NCBI GenBank assembly: GCA_028023455.1
Contig: JAQFVV010000504.1
Coordinates: 188,001-252,000, forward strand
Direction: 5' to 3'
DNA length: 64,000 nucleotides
Origin: Epiperipatus broadwayi
Lineage: Eukaryota; Onychophora; Udeonychophora; Euonychophora; Peripatidae
Each line of letters opens with the position of its first letter. The first letter of the stretch is position 1. The notes under the pieces were generated by a model. That model was not told the origin of the DNA and searched no databases. It was given only the letters and a program-made list of their open reading frames with translations. The position numbers and the translations under genes are program-made. Positions 34,200-46,659 of the stretch are shown piece by piece.

Positions 34200-35135
34200 T
34201 CGGGCCTTATATAAAACAATCGTATGTATGTAAATAGTTAAAACGTTATTAATTATCATTTATTAAATTATCTAAATATTAACTGTTTAGTGGTGATTTG
34301 TACTTTTGGGAAGTGCCCTCTTAGATCAGCTAAACATAGCACAACATTATTTTGTTAAATAAATTGCTGTGTTTTAAACATGCCTAAAATAGATATAAAT
34401 AAGAAAAAAACAATTTTCATGGATCTTCATTCTGTAGATATGGTAAGTTGATCCTACTTGCTCTATCTATTTTTTTCTCCATTTGTTAATTTTATTTTCC
34501 TAAACTCTCAGTGCTTTACTTTTTTCCAAAGATCTAAATCTCTATTTCATATAAAGTTACTTATAACAAAGCATTTAATAAGCTATTTTTCTTAAATCTA
34601 ACTGAAGTAAAGCTGCAGAATAATTTATCCTTATTAACAGTTTGAGCAATTTTATATAATTTGTATCAGCAGGATTTTAAGTGTTTAAATCCATTTGCGT
34701 ATTCTATGATATTTTGAAACTTATTCTATCGATAGATATTTGTTTCTTTTCTTTTTTTGCTACCAGTTTATTGATTCTCTCATTGCTAATTCAAGACTAT
34801 TTTGTTTTTACCTTTGTACAGCCTCTGACCACTGTAATTTTTTGTAACATTTTTCTTAAATAATTTCTATATTTTGTCTCAATTAACTTTTGCTGTGTTT
34901 GTACTTATTTTCTTCTCTAACAAATTTGTCCGCTGTCATCTGGCATTTCTTATCAGTTTATCAAATAGTTCATTTCTTTATGAGTTCAATGTTTTTATTT
35001 TGTGAAATGTTAATTTCATTATATCAGATACAGTTTCAGATTCTAGGAAATAAGATCTTAGAAACGATTCCTGTTTTGATGTTCCTAAAGCTCCAACTTC
35101 TTATGAACTTCAAACAGTAAAGCTATTTGATTTGT
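34200..35135. other. no gene recognised
   Basis: A+T-rich, pyrimidine-biased sequence; frames here give low-complexity Phe/Leu/Ile-rich products with no domain. Confidence 0.45.
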
Positions 35136-35141
35136 TTTTTT

Positions 35142-35392
35142 ACTCGTGCAGTTTACAGTAGTGGTAGAATGTGAGACTCTGGAAGGTGAGTGCTTTAAGA
35201 TTGATTCTGATGCTGGCATTTCACATGCTGAAACTTCTTATAAGCTCTCGAGCAATGCAACTAAATATTTTACCCATGCAGTTTAGTGTAATGGTAGAAT
35301 GTTAAAAATGGAATATGGAATCCTGGGATTGATTTCAATGTTAACATTTTTGGTCCTCAAATTTCTTATGAAGTCATTCAATTTTTTTGTTA
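35142..35392 (+). mobile_element. two tandem copies of SINE family 2
   Basis: Copies of a second SINE-like family lie at about 35142-35270 and 35272-35392. Each starts with a tRNA-like head (GCAGTTTACAGTAGTGGTAG and GCAGTTTAGTGTAATGGTAG, an A-box-like segment) and a GATTGATTTC/GATTGATTCTG segment in the B-box position. Each ends with a CTTATGAAGTC/CTTATAAGCTCTCGAGCAAT segment. Related copies occur at 48.9, 49.2, 61.85 and 63.1-63.4 kb. The pol III boxes are only approximate. Confidence 0.6.
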
Positions 35393-35426
35393 CTAAGTTG
35401 CGATAGGAATCTACACATGTTCTATA

Positions 35427-36900
35427 TTAACCACTATCAATCCACTGCAGGATGGTTTCTCCAAGTTCAATCCATTTTTTCCAATGTCTAGCTTCTCTCC
35501 ACCTCACTCCAGCACACTTTCTTATTTCATCTATCCATCTCACATGTGGTCTCTTTCTGGGTTTTTTACAGTCTCTTGGAATCCAGTTTAATATTTCAAT
35601 TGTCCATCTATTATCATCTCTTCTAGCAATATGTCCAGCCCAATTCCACTTCAGTCTTTTAATTTTTTCAATGAGGTCAGTAACACCAGTTTGTTCTCTT
35701 ATCCATATATTGCATTTTTGATCTCTTCTTGTTACTCCCAACATGTATCTCATACTTTTTTGAGTGGCCTGAAAGTCTCTGTATTGCTCTTCTATTAAGT
35801 GTCCAAGTCTCAGATCCATAAGTAAGAACTGGTAAAACACATATATTAAAAACCTTCCTTTTCAAACACGTAGGCATATTTCATTTTAGTATCAAGTTAT
35901 TTCTACCAAAAGCACTCTAGCAAAGTTTAATTCTATGATTAATTTCATCCATTATGTTTCCGTGTTAATAATCTGACCAAGGTATTTGTAACTATTAACT
36001 TCTTCTAACTCATCATAATGAATCTTCATATTTTGAGAAAATCCATTAAACATTACTTTAGTTTTTTTAACATTTATATTTAGTCCTACTTTCATCTGAT
36101 AACTCCTACATTTTCTGCAGCTCTAAAGCATTATTTGCAAAAACAACTACATCATCTGCAAAATCTAAATGACTTAAATATTCTCCATTTACTTTCACAC
36201 CTTTAGCTTCCCATTTTAATCCATAAAATACTTCTTGGAGCACTGCTGTAAAACGTTTTGGAGATATGGAGTCACCCTGTCTTACACCCTTCTCAATGTT
36301 CACTCTCTCAGTATCATTATGTAGTTTAATTGTTGCTGTCGCATTTTTATAAATATTCTTTAAAATATGACAATATCCTGTATCTATATCTTGATGATCC
36401 AATGCTTTAATCACTGAAGAAATGTTTATAGAATCAAATGCCTTTTCATAATCTACAAATCCAAAGCATAATGGCAACTCTTATTCATTTGTCCTTTCTA
36501 TAACTTCTCTCAATACCTGGATATGATCTACTGTACTAAAACCACTTTTAAATTCAGTTTGTTCTCTTGGTTGGTGGAAATCCAATGTTCTCTGTAGATG
36601 AGTTGTAATTATCTTGGTAAAATGTTTGCATAAAACTGATAATAGGCTGATAGGTCTGTAATTTCTAATATCCTCTTTATCACCTTTTTTAAATATTAAT
36701 ATTAATACTGCATTCTTCCAATCATCTGGTATATCTTTATCATTTAGACATTTGGTATATAACTTTGCTAAAAAAAATTCTATTTCTTCACCTGCTTCTT
36801 TTAATATATCAATTATAATTTCATCATTACCTGGACTCTTTCCTTTCTTCAGACATTTAATTGCATGTCTCACTTCTTCATTTAAAATTATGGGCAATAT
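35427..36900 (-). pseudogene. LINE reverse transcriptase (RTE-like), frameshifted
   Basis: The RT is split over several frames. At 36900-36481: ILNEEVRHAIKCLKKGKSPG, NYRPISLLSVLCK, then HQPREQTEF where QAGF is expected. At 36477-36106: FVDYEKAFDSINISSVIKAL, RQGDSISP and the FADD box. At 35877-35427: GSETWTLNRRAIQRL, then WAGHIARRDDNRWTIEI and the RPHVRWIDEIRKCAG C-terminus. A TAA separates the first two at the RTNE/LPLCFG junction (near 36480), and deletions near 35960 and 36095 shift the rest. It keeps intact the FDSI junction where the copy at 1.3 kb is deleted. Catalytic residues are visible, but the gene is dead. Confidence 0.85.
35433..36897 (-). mobile_element. RTE-like LINE, 5'-truncated copy
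   Basis: Second large copy of the LINE, again on the minus strand. It runs from the start of the RT fingers (near 36897) to the 3' end ACTATCAATCCACTGCAGG at about 35433, without the long trinucleotide tail. It is closely similar to the copy at 288-2060, so both come from the same subfamily. Past 36897 the homology stops abruptly. Confidence 0.9.
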
Positions 36901-36904
36901 AATA

Positions 36905-38455
36905 TAATTTTGTATCTTTTGAGTTACATAATTCATTTGAATCTGTTTTTGCTCATGTGCTAATTTTTCATATATCTATCCTTTTGTGATTTTTAAATTT
37001 ATGCTTTATTGTAAACTTTATGGTGTGATATTTTTGTATATTTGGTCCTAAGAATGATATTTGAGATCATAACACTGTAGAGCATCCCTGAGCCTAAAAA
37101 CTTTAGGTAACATATATTTATTTAGGAAAGTCAAATTTCTATAATTAAACTAAGCAAGTTAATTTGAGTTCTGAAATTTAGAGTGTTTAATATCAGATCA
37201 TTAGCTAGGATAGTGTCAAATGAGCAAAGATGATTGTTGGTGTAAATTCGATGATTTTCACTGATGAAGCCCAATAGGCAGAAAATAACAAAATAATATA
37301 GAAATAGATATAATACACCGATTTAGTGTCTATTGATTACTCAAGCTTACAGTAATAAATTACTGCTCTTAATTGTAAATAAAGACACACTTTCATGCAT
37401 GCATATAAATATTAAATCAAGGAAAGTGATTTTTCTGGTGTTTAGCTTTCAACTAGATATTATTTATTTATTTATAACTTAAATATTAAACTAGATATTA
37501 TTTATTTAAAATTCTTATGAAGCCTAACTTTTAGTATGCCAAAAATTGCAAGAATTCCATTACTCTAATTAGCAGAATGGAAGATTAAAATAGAATTTTA
37601 AAAATGTAAAAAAAAGAAAACAACGGTCACATGATTTTAAAAAAAAAAGCTGTCAAAGTGAATAAGAAAATTTTGTAAATATTGTCAGAAAAGCACATTA
37701 AAAAAAGAAGCCTGCTTGTTGAAAGATAATAAGCATCCCTCCTGTGACTGATTTTTTTAAAGAAATAAAAACAGCTATAATAAATATATTCTATAGAAAC
37801 CGCATTCCTTGGAAGGCAGGCCAAACATTAGCAATTCAGCCTTTTTGTTTATAAGCCCATTTTGAAAGATTTTGTGCTATACACACAAACATATGCAACT
37901 CTTATTTAGTATAGACATGACTGATTCGAAGAAATAATCAAGCTTTACATTGTAATTATATCAAATGTCCTCATCAAGAAAATAGTTATCAGTCAAATTA
38001 ATAATCGCGCAACAAACAGTTGCTTTATCTAAGATTTTTTTTTTTTTATAACTATAATAGTTATCACCACCTGTTTAAAGAAAACATCTTATCTCATGAA
38101 TTTTGGAAACTTTTTTATCTAAAGGAAAATATTAATATTTTATTTGATCTTTGGAGGAATTATACATTATATGTTTGGAAGAAATAATTATTCATTACTT
38201 GTAAAGTAATATGCTTCATAATAGGAAATTCATGTCACAGTAGAAGATGCAACAATTATAGAATGCATATAATCATTCTAATGAATAATAATAATAATTG
38301 AAATGCAATAAATAAATTATCCTGAATTTCTCTATGTATGAAGTACATTCTGAGATTTTAATAAAATTTCACTTTTTACCCTACTCATTAAAATATACTT
38401 AAATAGTTTATACTACAAAAGTTTATTGCTATTAATGTATAATTAGTTAACAATC
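36905..38455. other. no gene recognised
   Basis: A+T-rich sequence. A segment near 37246-37285 (CGATGATTTTCACTGATGAA) faintly resembles SINE sequence near 63.5 kb but is too short to assign. Confidence 0.4.
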
Positions 38456-38459
38456 TAAA

Positions 38460-40140
38460 AAAAATAATAATATTTTTTTATATCATCTATTTTTCACCTC
38501 TATTTGTCTAGAATCTTACTATCAACTTAATTCTATTAAAACCTTTTAAAATAAATTTTGCATATTTTGTCATAGCTACTACAATTTCCGTTGTCATTGT
38601 TTAATCCTCTTGTTTTGCCTTTTTTTCTAATCTGTTTATTGTTGTATTCAATTTTACATTCGTGACTCCTATTCTCACAACTTAAACTCGTAATGAATTG
38701 CACTCATTTAGCAACTCTGCTTTACCCAAAGTTTTTATTAGTAATTCATTAAGTATTTATTCAAGTTGGTCCCTATGTTCATATTATCTTCCCTCCACAT
38801 TTAATGATATTTTGTTTTCTTTCTTTTTTTTTTTTCCATATAGCTTCAAAATTTTTCATAATTCTCACTTCCTGCACTATTAATTTCCTCCATTAACTTT
38901 TTAAAAGTTCATCATATTTCCATTTTAATTCTATTCTAATTATTTCTCTTTTTTTTAAAGTATCCATTCTATCTAATCTATACCTTCTTGTCTCCCAATT
39001 ACTGCTTAATGGCTTTGTTATTATTCATACATACCTTTTTTTTTGCACTTTCTAAAAAATTTTTTCCTCCATTTTCTCTTATTAATTTTATTGGTTCTAA
39101 ATAACATTCACTTTCAGTCTTCTTCATTAGAACTAATCACTTTTCATAACTTTCCCATACTATTATCAAGTCTACTTATTTTAACCATGTTGTTTATTTC
39201 CCCCATATCCATATCAATTTTGCTATAAATTTCATTTCTTAGCCTTTCAAATACTTTTGTTTCCACCAACATAAATTTAATTATGATCAGTAGTACATAT
39301 TTTTCATCATCATTAAACATTAATTCTTTTCATCTTTTATAATTCCTTTTTATCTACCAAAATATAATCAACAATATACTTCAGATACTGTTTCAATATA
39401 TAAACTCCTCATCGTATACTTTACTTAAATTGTCAAATTTTAATACACTATTCACAAATAATCTTTAATAATGCTCCACCCTCCCCCTCTATTGAACTTG
39501 ATTAATATAATTATACTATTAATTTAATCATTTGTTCTAAACTTATTTTTATCTCTGTATAAATATTTTCCAATATTCTCATTCCTTTCTTTCATATCCT
39601 CCCAATTTCCCATTATCAAAATATATCACACCCATTTCTTTTTAGCCAATTTCAGTCTAATTAGCATATGATCTTTACAGTTTATTTCTAAATTATTCTC
39701 TTTAGCAATAACCTTTGTATCCTTTTCTTATCTTTTTATATATATTTAGCTTCTTCCATTCAAATGTCTGGAAATGTGGGATTTCATCCCTCAAATGTAT
39801 TTTCATCATTGCTAATATAATTTTTTCCAATAGAATACTTCAAATTCTATTTATTTATATCTCCATTTCTGCATGTTATAAAACCAATTTTATATTGACA
39901 TTCTTAGTCCTTCTTTTAAATATTATTTTCTTACAAATTTCCAAATTCTCTGTAAAAAAAAAAAAAAATCTGTCCTTACATTCTCCATCATCCATCTTCA
40001 CCTACATTATCTTTTATCTTATTCACTTCTTAAATATAGCCATATCCTTCCTTTTTGTATCTATCTCTAATATTGTGTTTTTATTCTTATCTCTCTCTAT
40101 GTATGTATACCACCCTCTTTCTTTAATTTAACGGATATTA
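38460..40140 (-). other. possible decayed LINE endonuclease region
   Basis: The plus strand is pyrimidine-rich and the minus strand purine-rich, as for LINE sense strands here. On the minus strand near 39350-39400 the stretch VDYILVDKKE resembles the 'IDYILVD' motif of LINE AP-endonucleases. A GNWEDMKERNENIGKY-like segment lies upstream (near 39600), in the position of the family's 'GNFNAKVG...NERG' region. Stops are frequent. The long plus-strand frame 39715-40131 is hydrophobic low-complexity sequence and probably not a gene. Confidence 0.3.
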
Positions 40141-40144
40141 AAAT

Positions 40145-41420
40145 TTATTATAAATTAATTCAAAACTAATATTTTATTATCTTTCTAATTAGGAGGGATA
40201 ACCTCCTATGTGTATGCGACACACACACACACGCACTCAAATTGTAAATTTATTTTCATTTGCTTCTTTTCATTTTACATATTGATTATTATTTACTTCA
40301 TGTAGGACTTTTTTTTTCATAGTCAGTATAATTTAGAATTAAATCATGTATTTATAATAAAAACTCTTCCCCGTATATTAAATTTCATTCTACAATTTCC
40401 AGTTGGTTGATTTCGTTACTTTTTTGTCATATTATATATATATTTTTATTATACTTTTTTTAAAAAAAATCATTTTATTAAAGTAATGATTAAGTATGTT
40501 TTTTAACATATACCTTTTCTTCAATTAATTTGGTTCAGTTATTAATTACAAAATAATTTTTCTTCCCTAATCTTTTTAAACTTTTATAAAATAATTGTCT
40601 TAATTTACGTAAATGATTGTTATTTGGTCTACATAGTTTCATTTTTTTTTTTTAATTTGTTTTACAGCTTCTATTTTAAGCTAGTGGAAGTACAACTTGT
40701 TTAGATGTCTTGTCCCATTAACCTGCTAGCACTGACTTCCTGGCCTCATTTTTTATATACGTAGTTTTCAATGTTTGATTAAATTTTTTATGTTTGAAAA
40801 GATGAATGACATTTTTTTTCAGTTTATTTTAGAGAAATATTATATGAAAAACTTTTGTACATTATTTATTTGTAAATTATTTATCATTGATAATAAATAA
40901 TAAATGATAATACGATTTATGATTATAAATTATAATATACGGTATATATATTTAATTAAATAATTATTAATCTCTTTAAATTACATGTAGAATTTAAAAG
41001 TATGTTAATTAATTATATTTAGTTGTTAATGCTGTATTATTTGAGTTCCATAAGATTTTTCTCAATCGAGATCAATATTTCGTTTATCGTATCAATAAGG
41101 TCGCCATGTTATTGATAATAATGATCAATAGAGGGCAGTATTGAAGTGTTTATTATTATTATTATTTTTTTAAATGAATTTATTATAATTTGTTAATTAA
41201 GTTTAGAAAGTTAATAGTGGAAAAATATTACATTATTCAGATAATTGTACTATACTTAGTTCAGTCAAGAAACTAAAATGAAAAACGCAAAACTATTTGA
41301 ATTACTGCTAGTAAAAATAAAATTATATTGAAAAATTGATTTCATTAAAAAGTAAAAAAATAATTTATGAATTATTAGATTAAAAAGAATGTAAAATAAG
41401 TAAAAATAAACAAAAAAGAA
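40145..41420. other. no gene recognised
   Basis: A+T-rich sequence, including a CA run at 40209-40224 and dense AT palindromes near 40870-40970. Confidence 0.45.
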
Positions 41421-41423
41421 ATG

Positions 41424-43782
41424 TTGATAAGTATTTTATAATTAGATTTTTGTCTAATTAAAGAAAAAGAGTGGATATTATCTCCAATTTTAAATCAGTA
41501 AGGTAAGATTTTTGATTTGCTTCCTGTTTCATTCGTAATTGCAGGATGCAATTCTATGAAAGTCTTTAGAAGTGTGGTATGTAACTATGTAAGGGCTTGT
41601 TGATGTTTTGGAAGCTTTGGAATGCAATGTTTGTTCATTTAATTAATACTTCACACTTCTTGGTATTTAGATTTCATTAGGTTTTAAATTTAAGATTCAA
41701 TGCAACTTATATGTTCTGTTTTTGAAAAGAGATTATAAGCAAATAGTTTATACTTTGTGGCTAATTATGAATCAAAATATATAAAATGCGCTAACACGCA
41801 CAAGCACACAAAGCTAAAAACAAATAAAGCAAATATATATTATTTTAATATCTATTCATTAAATGGCTAAGCGCTTTCAAGGTTCAAGCCCTCATAATCA
41901 TAGCCGTATTACAAAATATAATAAATTGACTTGGAGTGATGCAAATTTATGCAAATGAAATAATTATGCATTCCATTTCTTGGATATTTTGTAGCAAGAG
42001 TCTTTTTTATTGATGGCGTCACCATCTCTAGATATAAAGAAAGCTTCTTGTATCTTTCTTTTTAGATCATGCCGCTCTCTGCATACCACCACTGGATTTC
42101 CCGGTTGACAATCATGCCCAGCTAAGTACGGTGCTGCGCAAAAACTGAACTATGAGCAGTGTCCAACAACGCTTTATTATAAGAATAAGTGTGTTGCTAT
42201 AGCCTAGTGGAGAGAGAGGCCCTAGTCTCACCATAATATGATGATCTACAAAATTTTTCAGGGCAGGCAATATTATAGACCACTTGAGGTGTCAGTGAGG
42301 GTGGGAGGCAGTCTTTGGTATTATTAATTAATTTGTTAGAGTTAGGAGGTTGTATTATTGAGATTGTTGTTAATCTGATGAATTCACTTTTGCTTTAAGG
42401 TTTTGATAGTTATCTAATTGTTGTAGCATCTGTCTGTGTGTGTATATATATATGGATGCTCAAAAAATTGCATAAATCCAGATTTTAAATTGTAGTTTAA
42501 ATATTCCAAAGAAAATTTTGTAGTACTATTATATGGAAAAAATTACTATTGTTTACATATTATCCTACTTGAATTAATTTTATAATCAAGAGCTAAAGGT
42601 TTGGCCTTTGATATATAAGTAACCATATGGCCACAGAAGTATTTGGTGAAGTATAGAATACGTGAAATTGAATTTCATCTTCTCTGTGTTAAAGTGAACA
42701 TATCACATCTGTATTATTAATGTATTTTCTGTACTTCATGAAATGTAAAATAGGCAATGTTCATACATTAATTTTAAACAGAAAATCAAAGTATGTCAGT
42801 TTCATTTCTAGAATCTAAACTTTCTAATATAGATGTAATAAGTTCACTTTGACCCAGAGAAGATGAAATTCAATTTCACTTATTCAATTTTTGCCAAAGT
42901 CTTGACCATAAATGTTCTTTAGCACCACTAATGTATAGAAACTCAAATATTTCTACCCAATCTCTTGTGAATACTTTTGTAGGGGTCTTTTCCTTAATAT
43001 TTGTGTTGCAAAATTTATACTTTACTCAATATGGTGCACCAGATGCACATATATGTATGAGAATAATAATAGAAGACACCCAAATATTTTTTTTTATAAA
43101 GAATTAGAATAAATAAGACTGAGGGATAAGAAGATTACTTCACCAGATACTTTTGTGGCCACATGGTTATTCCTAAATCAAAAATCAAACCTTTAGCTCT
43201 GTGAAAGCAGTGATTATAAAATTAATCAAAATAAGATAATATATAAACAATAGCAACTTTTTCCATATAATATGCCACAAAATTTTCCTTGAAATAGTTG
43301 AGATTTTAAATCCTCTTTAGAAAATTACAATTTAAAATCTAGATTAAAAAATGATGATTTAAGTCTGTAAGCAATTTTTTGGAACTACATTGTGTCCATA
43401 TAAATGCACACAGAGACAGAAGTTACAACAATTAGGTAACTATCAATACCAAAGCCTTAAAGCAAAAATGAATTCATCAGATTAACAACAATCTCAATAA
43501 TATCACAGATATACTTTAAAATTATAATCTCTCTTCAAAAACAAAACATATAAGATGCATTAAAATGAACAGACATTGCATCCCAAAGCTTCCAAAATAT
43601 CAACAAGTCCTTACATAATTACATACAACACTTCTAAAAACTTTCATATAATTGCATCCTGCAAAATGAAACAGGAAGCAAAGCAAATATCGTACCTTAC
43701 TGACTTAAAATTGGAGATAATATCCACCCGTTTTCTTTAATTAGACAAAAACTTAATTATAAAATATTCATTATCTATTGTT
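41424..43782. repeat. large inverted repeat, about 2.3 kb
   Basis: Arms run inward from both ends: 41424-41640 pairs with about 43565-43782 (TTTGTCTAATTAAAGAAAA, GGATATTATCTCCAATTTTA, AGGATGCAATT). 42345-42620 pairs with about 43160-43515 (TTGTTGTTAATCTGATGAAT, TTTGCTTTAAGG, GCTAAAGGTTTG). 42663-42705 pairs with 42841-42886 (GAAATTGAATTTCATCTTCT). The axis is near 42770. The left arm is interrupted by 41.8-42.3 kb, which holds another repeat. Arm identity is moderate. No transposase or target duplication was seen; a foldback transposon or a local inverted duplication are both possible. Confidence 0.8.
41864..42215 (-). repeat. interspersed repeat, GCGCAGCAC / GAAAGCGCTT family
   Basis: Minus-strand relative of the repeat at 2600-3015: on that strand it reads TTTTTGCGCAGCACCG, ATGCAGAGAGCGGCATGA, CTAGAGATGGTGACG, TTTGCAT and CTTGAAAGCGCTTAGCC in the same order. 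It is absent from the partner arm, so it seems to have inserted into the left arm of the 41.4-43.8 kb inverted repeat. Confidence 0.65.
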
Positions 43783-43789
43783 AATACTA

Positions 43790-45300
43790 AGCATTGTTGT
43801 GGTTATGTCAATAGACAAATTTGGGTTAACTAATTTGTAAATGATTCAGTACATAAATTTTTGTTAGGGAGATATAAATGCTAGGTCTTCAATCGTAATT
43901 AGACATCTCTTTAATACTTCTAACAAACTCCTACTCAGGAGTATCTAATTGTGAGAGAAAGATTGATGACAGTGATGATAGATTTAGAGTTTTTTTTTTA
44001 AAAAAGATTGTACTGAGGACCATTAAGTGAAGATGGCATTCGCAAATATCACTTTTTTTTTCCCACAATAGTTTTCTGCATTGTGAATTTAAAAATGAGA
44101 TGAATGATTTAATAAATATTTCTATAGGTAAATAATATACAATTTTTATAGGATTTAGACTGAGAAATAATTATTTTTTTGTGTTTTTTTTTTAAATTTA
44201 TCTTCTATTGATTTTTACATATGTGAAAAGCTCATGTGAAATGAAAAAGCAAGAACTTGGAGAAGTTTCCTTGAGCAACGGAAACTTGTATATATTGACC
44301 ATGCATGTGTTTTTTTCATATTAAAAAGCAAGAGTATATTCTTTACTATATTCTTCTAATATGATTAAGTAAAGTGGGTATTTGTTTTTTTTTTTTGTTG
44401 TTGTTGTCAAGAATATTGCTATTTTGTCTATGTATTCTGTGTAAGATATATTTGATTGTAATTTAAATATTTATGTACCCAGAAGTTTCAATAAATGGGT
44501 TAATGTATATGGTAAATAATATTGGATAATAGTTTATTAGACATAAATGCCACATGATGGCGTTGTTGCTATGCAAAAACTATAAAATATGAACATTCCC
44601 AGGCCGTATTTGTTTTGGATTTTTTCTTTTTTCTTATATATATAAATAAAACACAGAATTTGTGCTTTTTAACACTTAGAGATGATTGTGATATTGATTG
44701 AAATGGCAGAAATGATGATATTCTTCTATTTAAAGTAATACATATTTCTCTATATAAAAGTAACTTTGTAAGTAGATAGATTAATGATTTTGGTAATGAT
44801 GTACTTGTTAATATTTCTATGAGTTTATGAATTGGGATTAAATCAAACACTTCCTGGTTATCAAGTTGCTTTGCGATAGGACTATTTTTACTCTGATCTT
44901 GCAATTAGAATCTTAATTAAGAATTTATATTTAAATCAATATTTTTTTTTTTGTGATGACATACAAACTTTGTATTAATATGACGTATCTACAAAATCCT
45001 GTTCAAATTCACGAATATGAATTTATAACACAGGCTGAGATCTTGTTAACACATTTTAAAATATATCTTAGCAAACTTAATTTGTCGTATTGATTATAAT
45101 ATTAATCTTATACATATATAATACTATATAGGGGATAAAACATATATGAAGTTCTCTATTTAAACCTAAATTAAAATATCTTGAATTATTTATAGACTGA
45201 TTTCATGGTAAATCAAACTTTTTCAACATTAAGTAATATGCAGAATATATAATGAATAATTAATTTAAATTATGATCACTTATTCTAATCAGAGTATTAA
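43790..45300. other. no gene recognised
   Basis: A+T-rich sequence; the minus-strand frame 44569-44904 has no recognisable domain. Confidence 0.45.
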
Positions 45301-45309
45301 AATATATAA

Positions 45310-45540
45310 TAGTATTTATTATATATACGGGGTTTGAACTCAGACTTTCACATGGCCCTCAACCATCCATACTATCTCATACCACTGACACACTGTATGA
45401 GCAAGTGTATCAGTGGTATGAGATAGCATGGATGGTTGAGGGGCATGTGAAAGTCTGAGTTCAAACCCCATATATATCACATATAGAAGTGCAGGTATGA
45501 AAAAGCCTATGCTGTAGTAAAAATTATTAGTATTTGTTAT
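45310..45540. mobile_element. head-to-head dimer of a tRNA-like SINE (family 3), hairpin
   Basis: Arms 45327-45395 and about 45405-45472 are nearly perfect reverse complements. The right arm reads, on the plus strand, GTGTATCAGTGGTATGAGAT, GGATGGTTGAGG, then GTCTGAGTTCAAACCCC. GAGTTCAAACCCC is a good B-box-like sequence. A tail specific to the right side (AGTGCAGGTATGAAAAAGCC) is shared with the monomer at 61.5 kb. The direct repeat TAGTATTTATTAT / TAGTATTTGTTAT, 12 of 13 matching, lies at 45310-45322 and 45528-45540. It is an inverted SINE pair inserted as a unit. Confidence 0.8.
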
Positions 45541-45544
45541 TATT

Positions 45545-46650
45545 TCTAAACTTAATTAGTGTTACCAAAATAAAGTATTTAATGGTAAGACTAATATAAA
45601 TAATGAACTTACCACAGCCATATTTCTTAGCAGTAATATTTGAAAATTAATATGATTAAAAGCTGTAAAAAATTAGTTTGTAATGAAATTGTGACTGAAT
45701 GAAATTTGATAAATAGCACTAGATTTTATCAGATTGCAACCATAACTTAGATTTTATCAGATGCCACTGTTACTAATTTATTAAGTATTTATTTTTTTTA
45801 ATGAATTCAGCACATTCTTTTCTTCTATGTTTTTTTTTTCCAAAAATAAAAGAAATAAAAAATGCACTAAAAGGGATGGTGAATTACGGAATTATTGAAT
45901 TTTTATCACAATTCATGTTAATCCTATAACTATGGTGACTGAAATTTCAATTTTTATTTTCATTATTGAAGACTTTAATAATAATAGTAATAATCGCATA
46001 ATTAATTGCTCAGAAAATCATGTGATTTTCAAATATTTAGGTGGCAGGTTGAGCATAATAATTCTATAAGTTTGTGGTGTTTTTTTAATTTTAAAATTTA
46101 AATGCTAAAATAAATAAATTAGCAAGAATTGGAAAATTAATTTACTAATGTTGATTAAATATTATTACTGGTCATAATATTCTATTGCGTAGAGACTATT
46201 TATTTTTAGAGTGAGAACATAACGCACATATAAACATTTTCCTTATTGAAATTAGGAATTTGATCTCTTGGTTTCTACCATTGCACTAAACTAACACTCT
46301 AAAAAAATAATTCTTTGGATTGTATAAAACAGTGAAAAACATTGTGTTTCAGATTTAATGTTTAGACACTATTCTTACCAGTATCTTTAATATTGAAAAA
46401 TATATTAAAGAAATAAATGACAAAATAATTATTTATGTGAAGATTCTTGCACTGTAGTAGATTGGGTAGAAACGGTTATTAACATGTAGAATCAAGAGTT
46501 GAGATTGATAATTGTTAATGAAACAGTAAAACAGATAAATTGAGGAAGTAATAACAGAGTGATATATTAAAAAATTAAAGATTAGTCTTTTTTTAAATAG
46601 AGTAGTTGAGTAATTGAAAAAAAAAAAAGGATGTAGATTCTTAAGTTTTA
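45545..46650. other. no gene recognised
   Basis: A+T-rich sequence with no recognisable feature. Confidence 0.45.
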
Positions 46651-46659
46651 TTAAAAATA

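Noticed and set aside
39715-40131. 138-codon plus-strand frame with many hydrophobic residues
   Set aside because: Composition is simply the pyrimidine-rich strand read as Phe, Leu, Ile and Ser; the minus strand hints at a decayed LINE instead.
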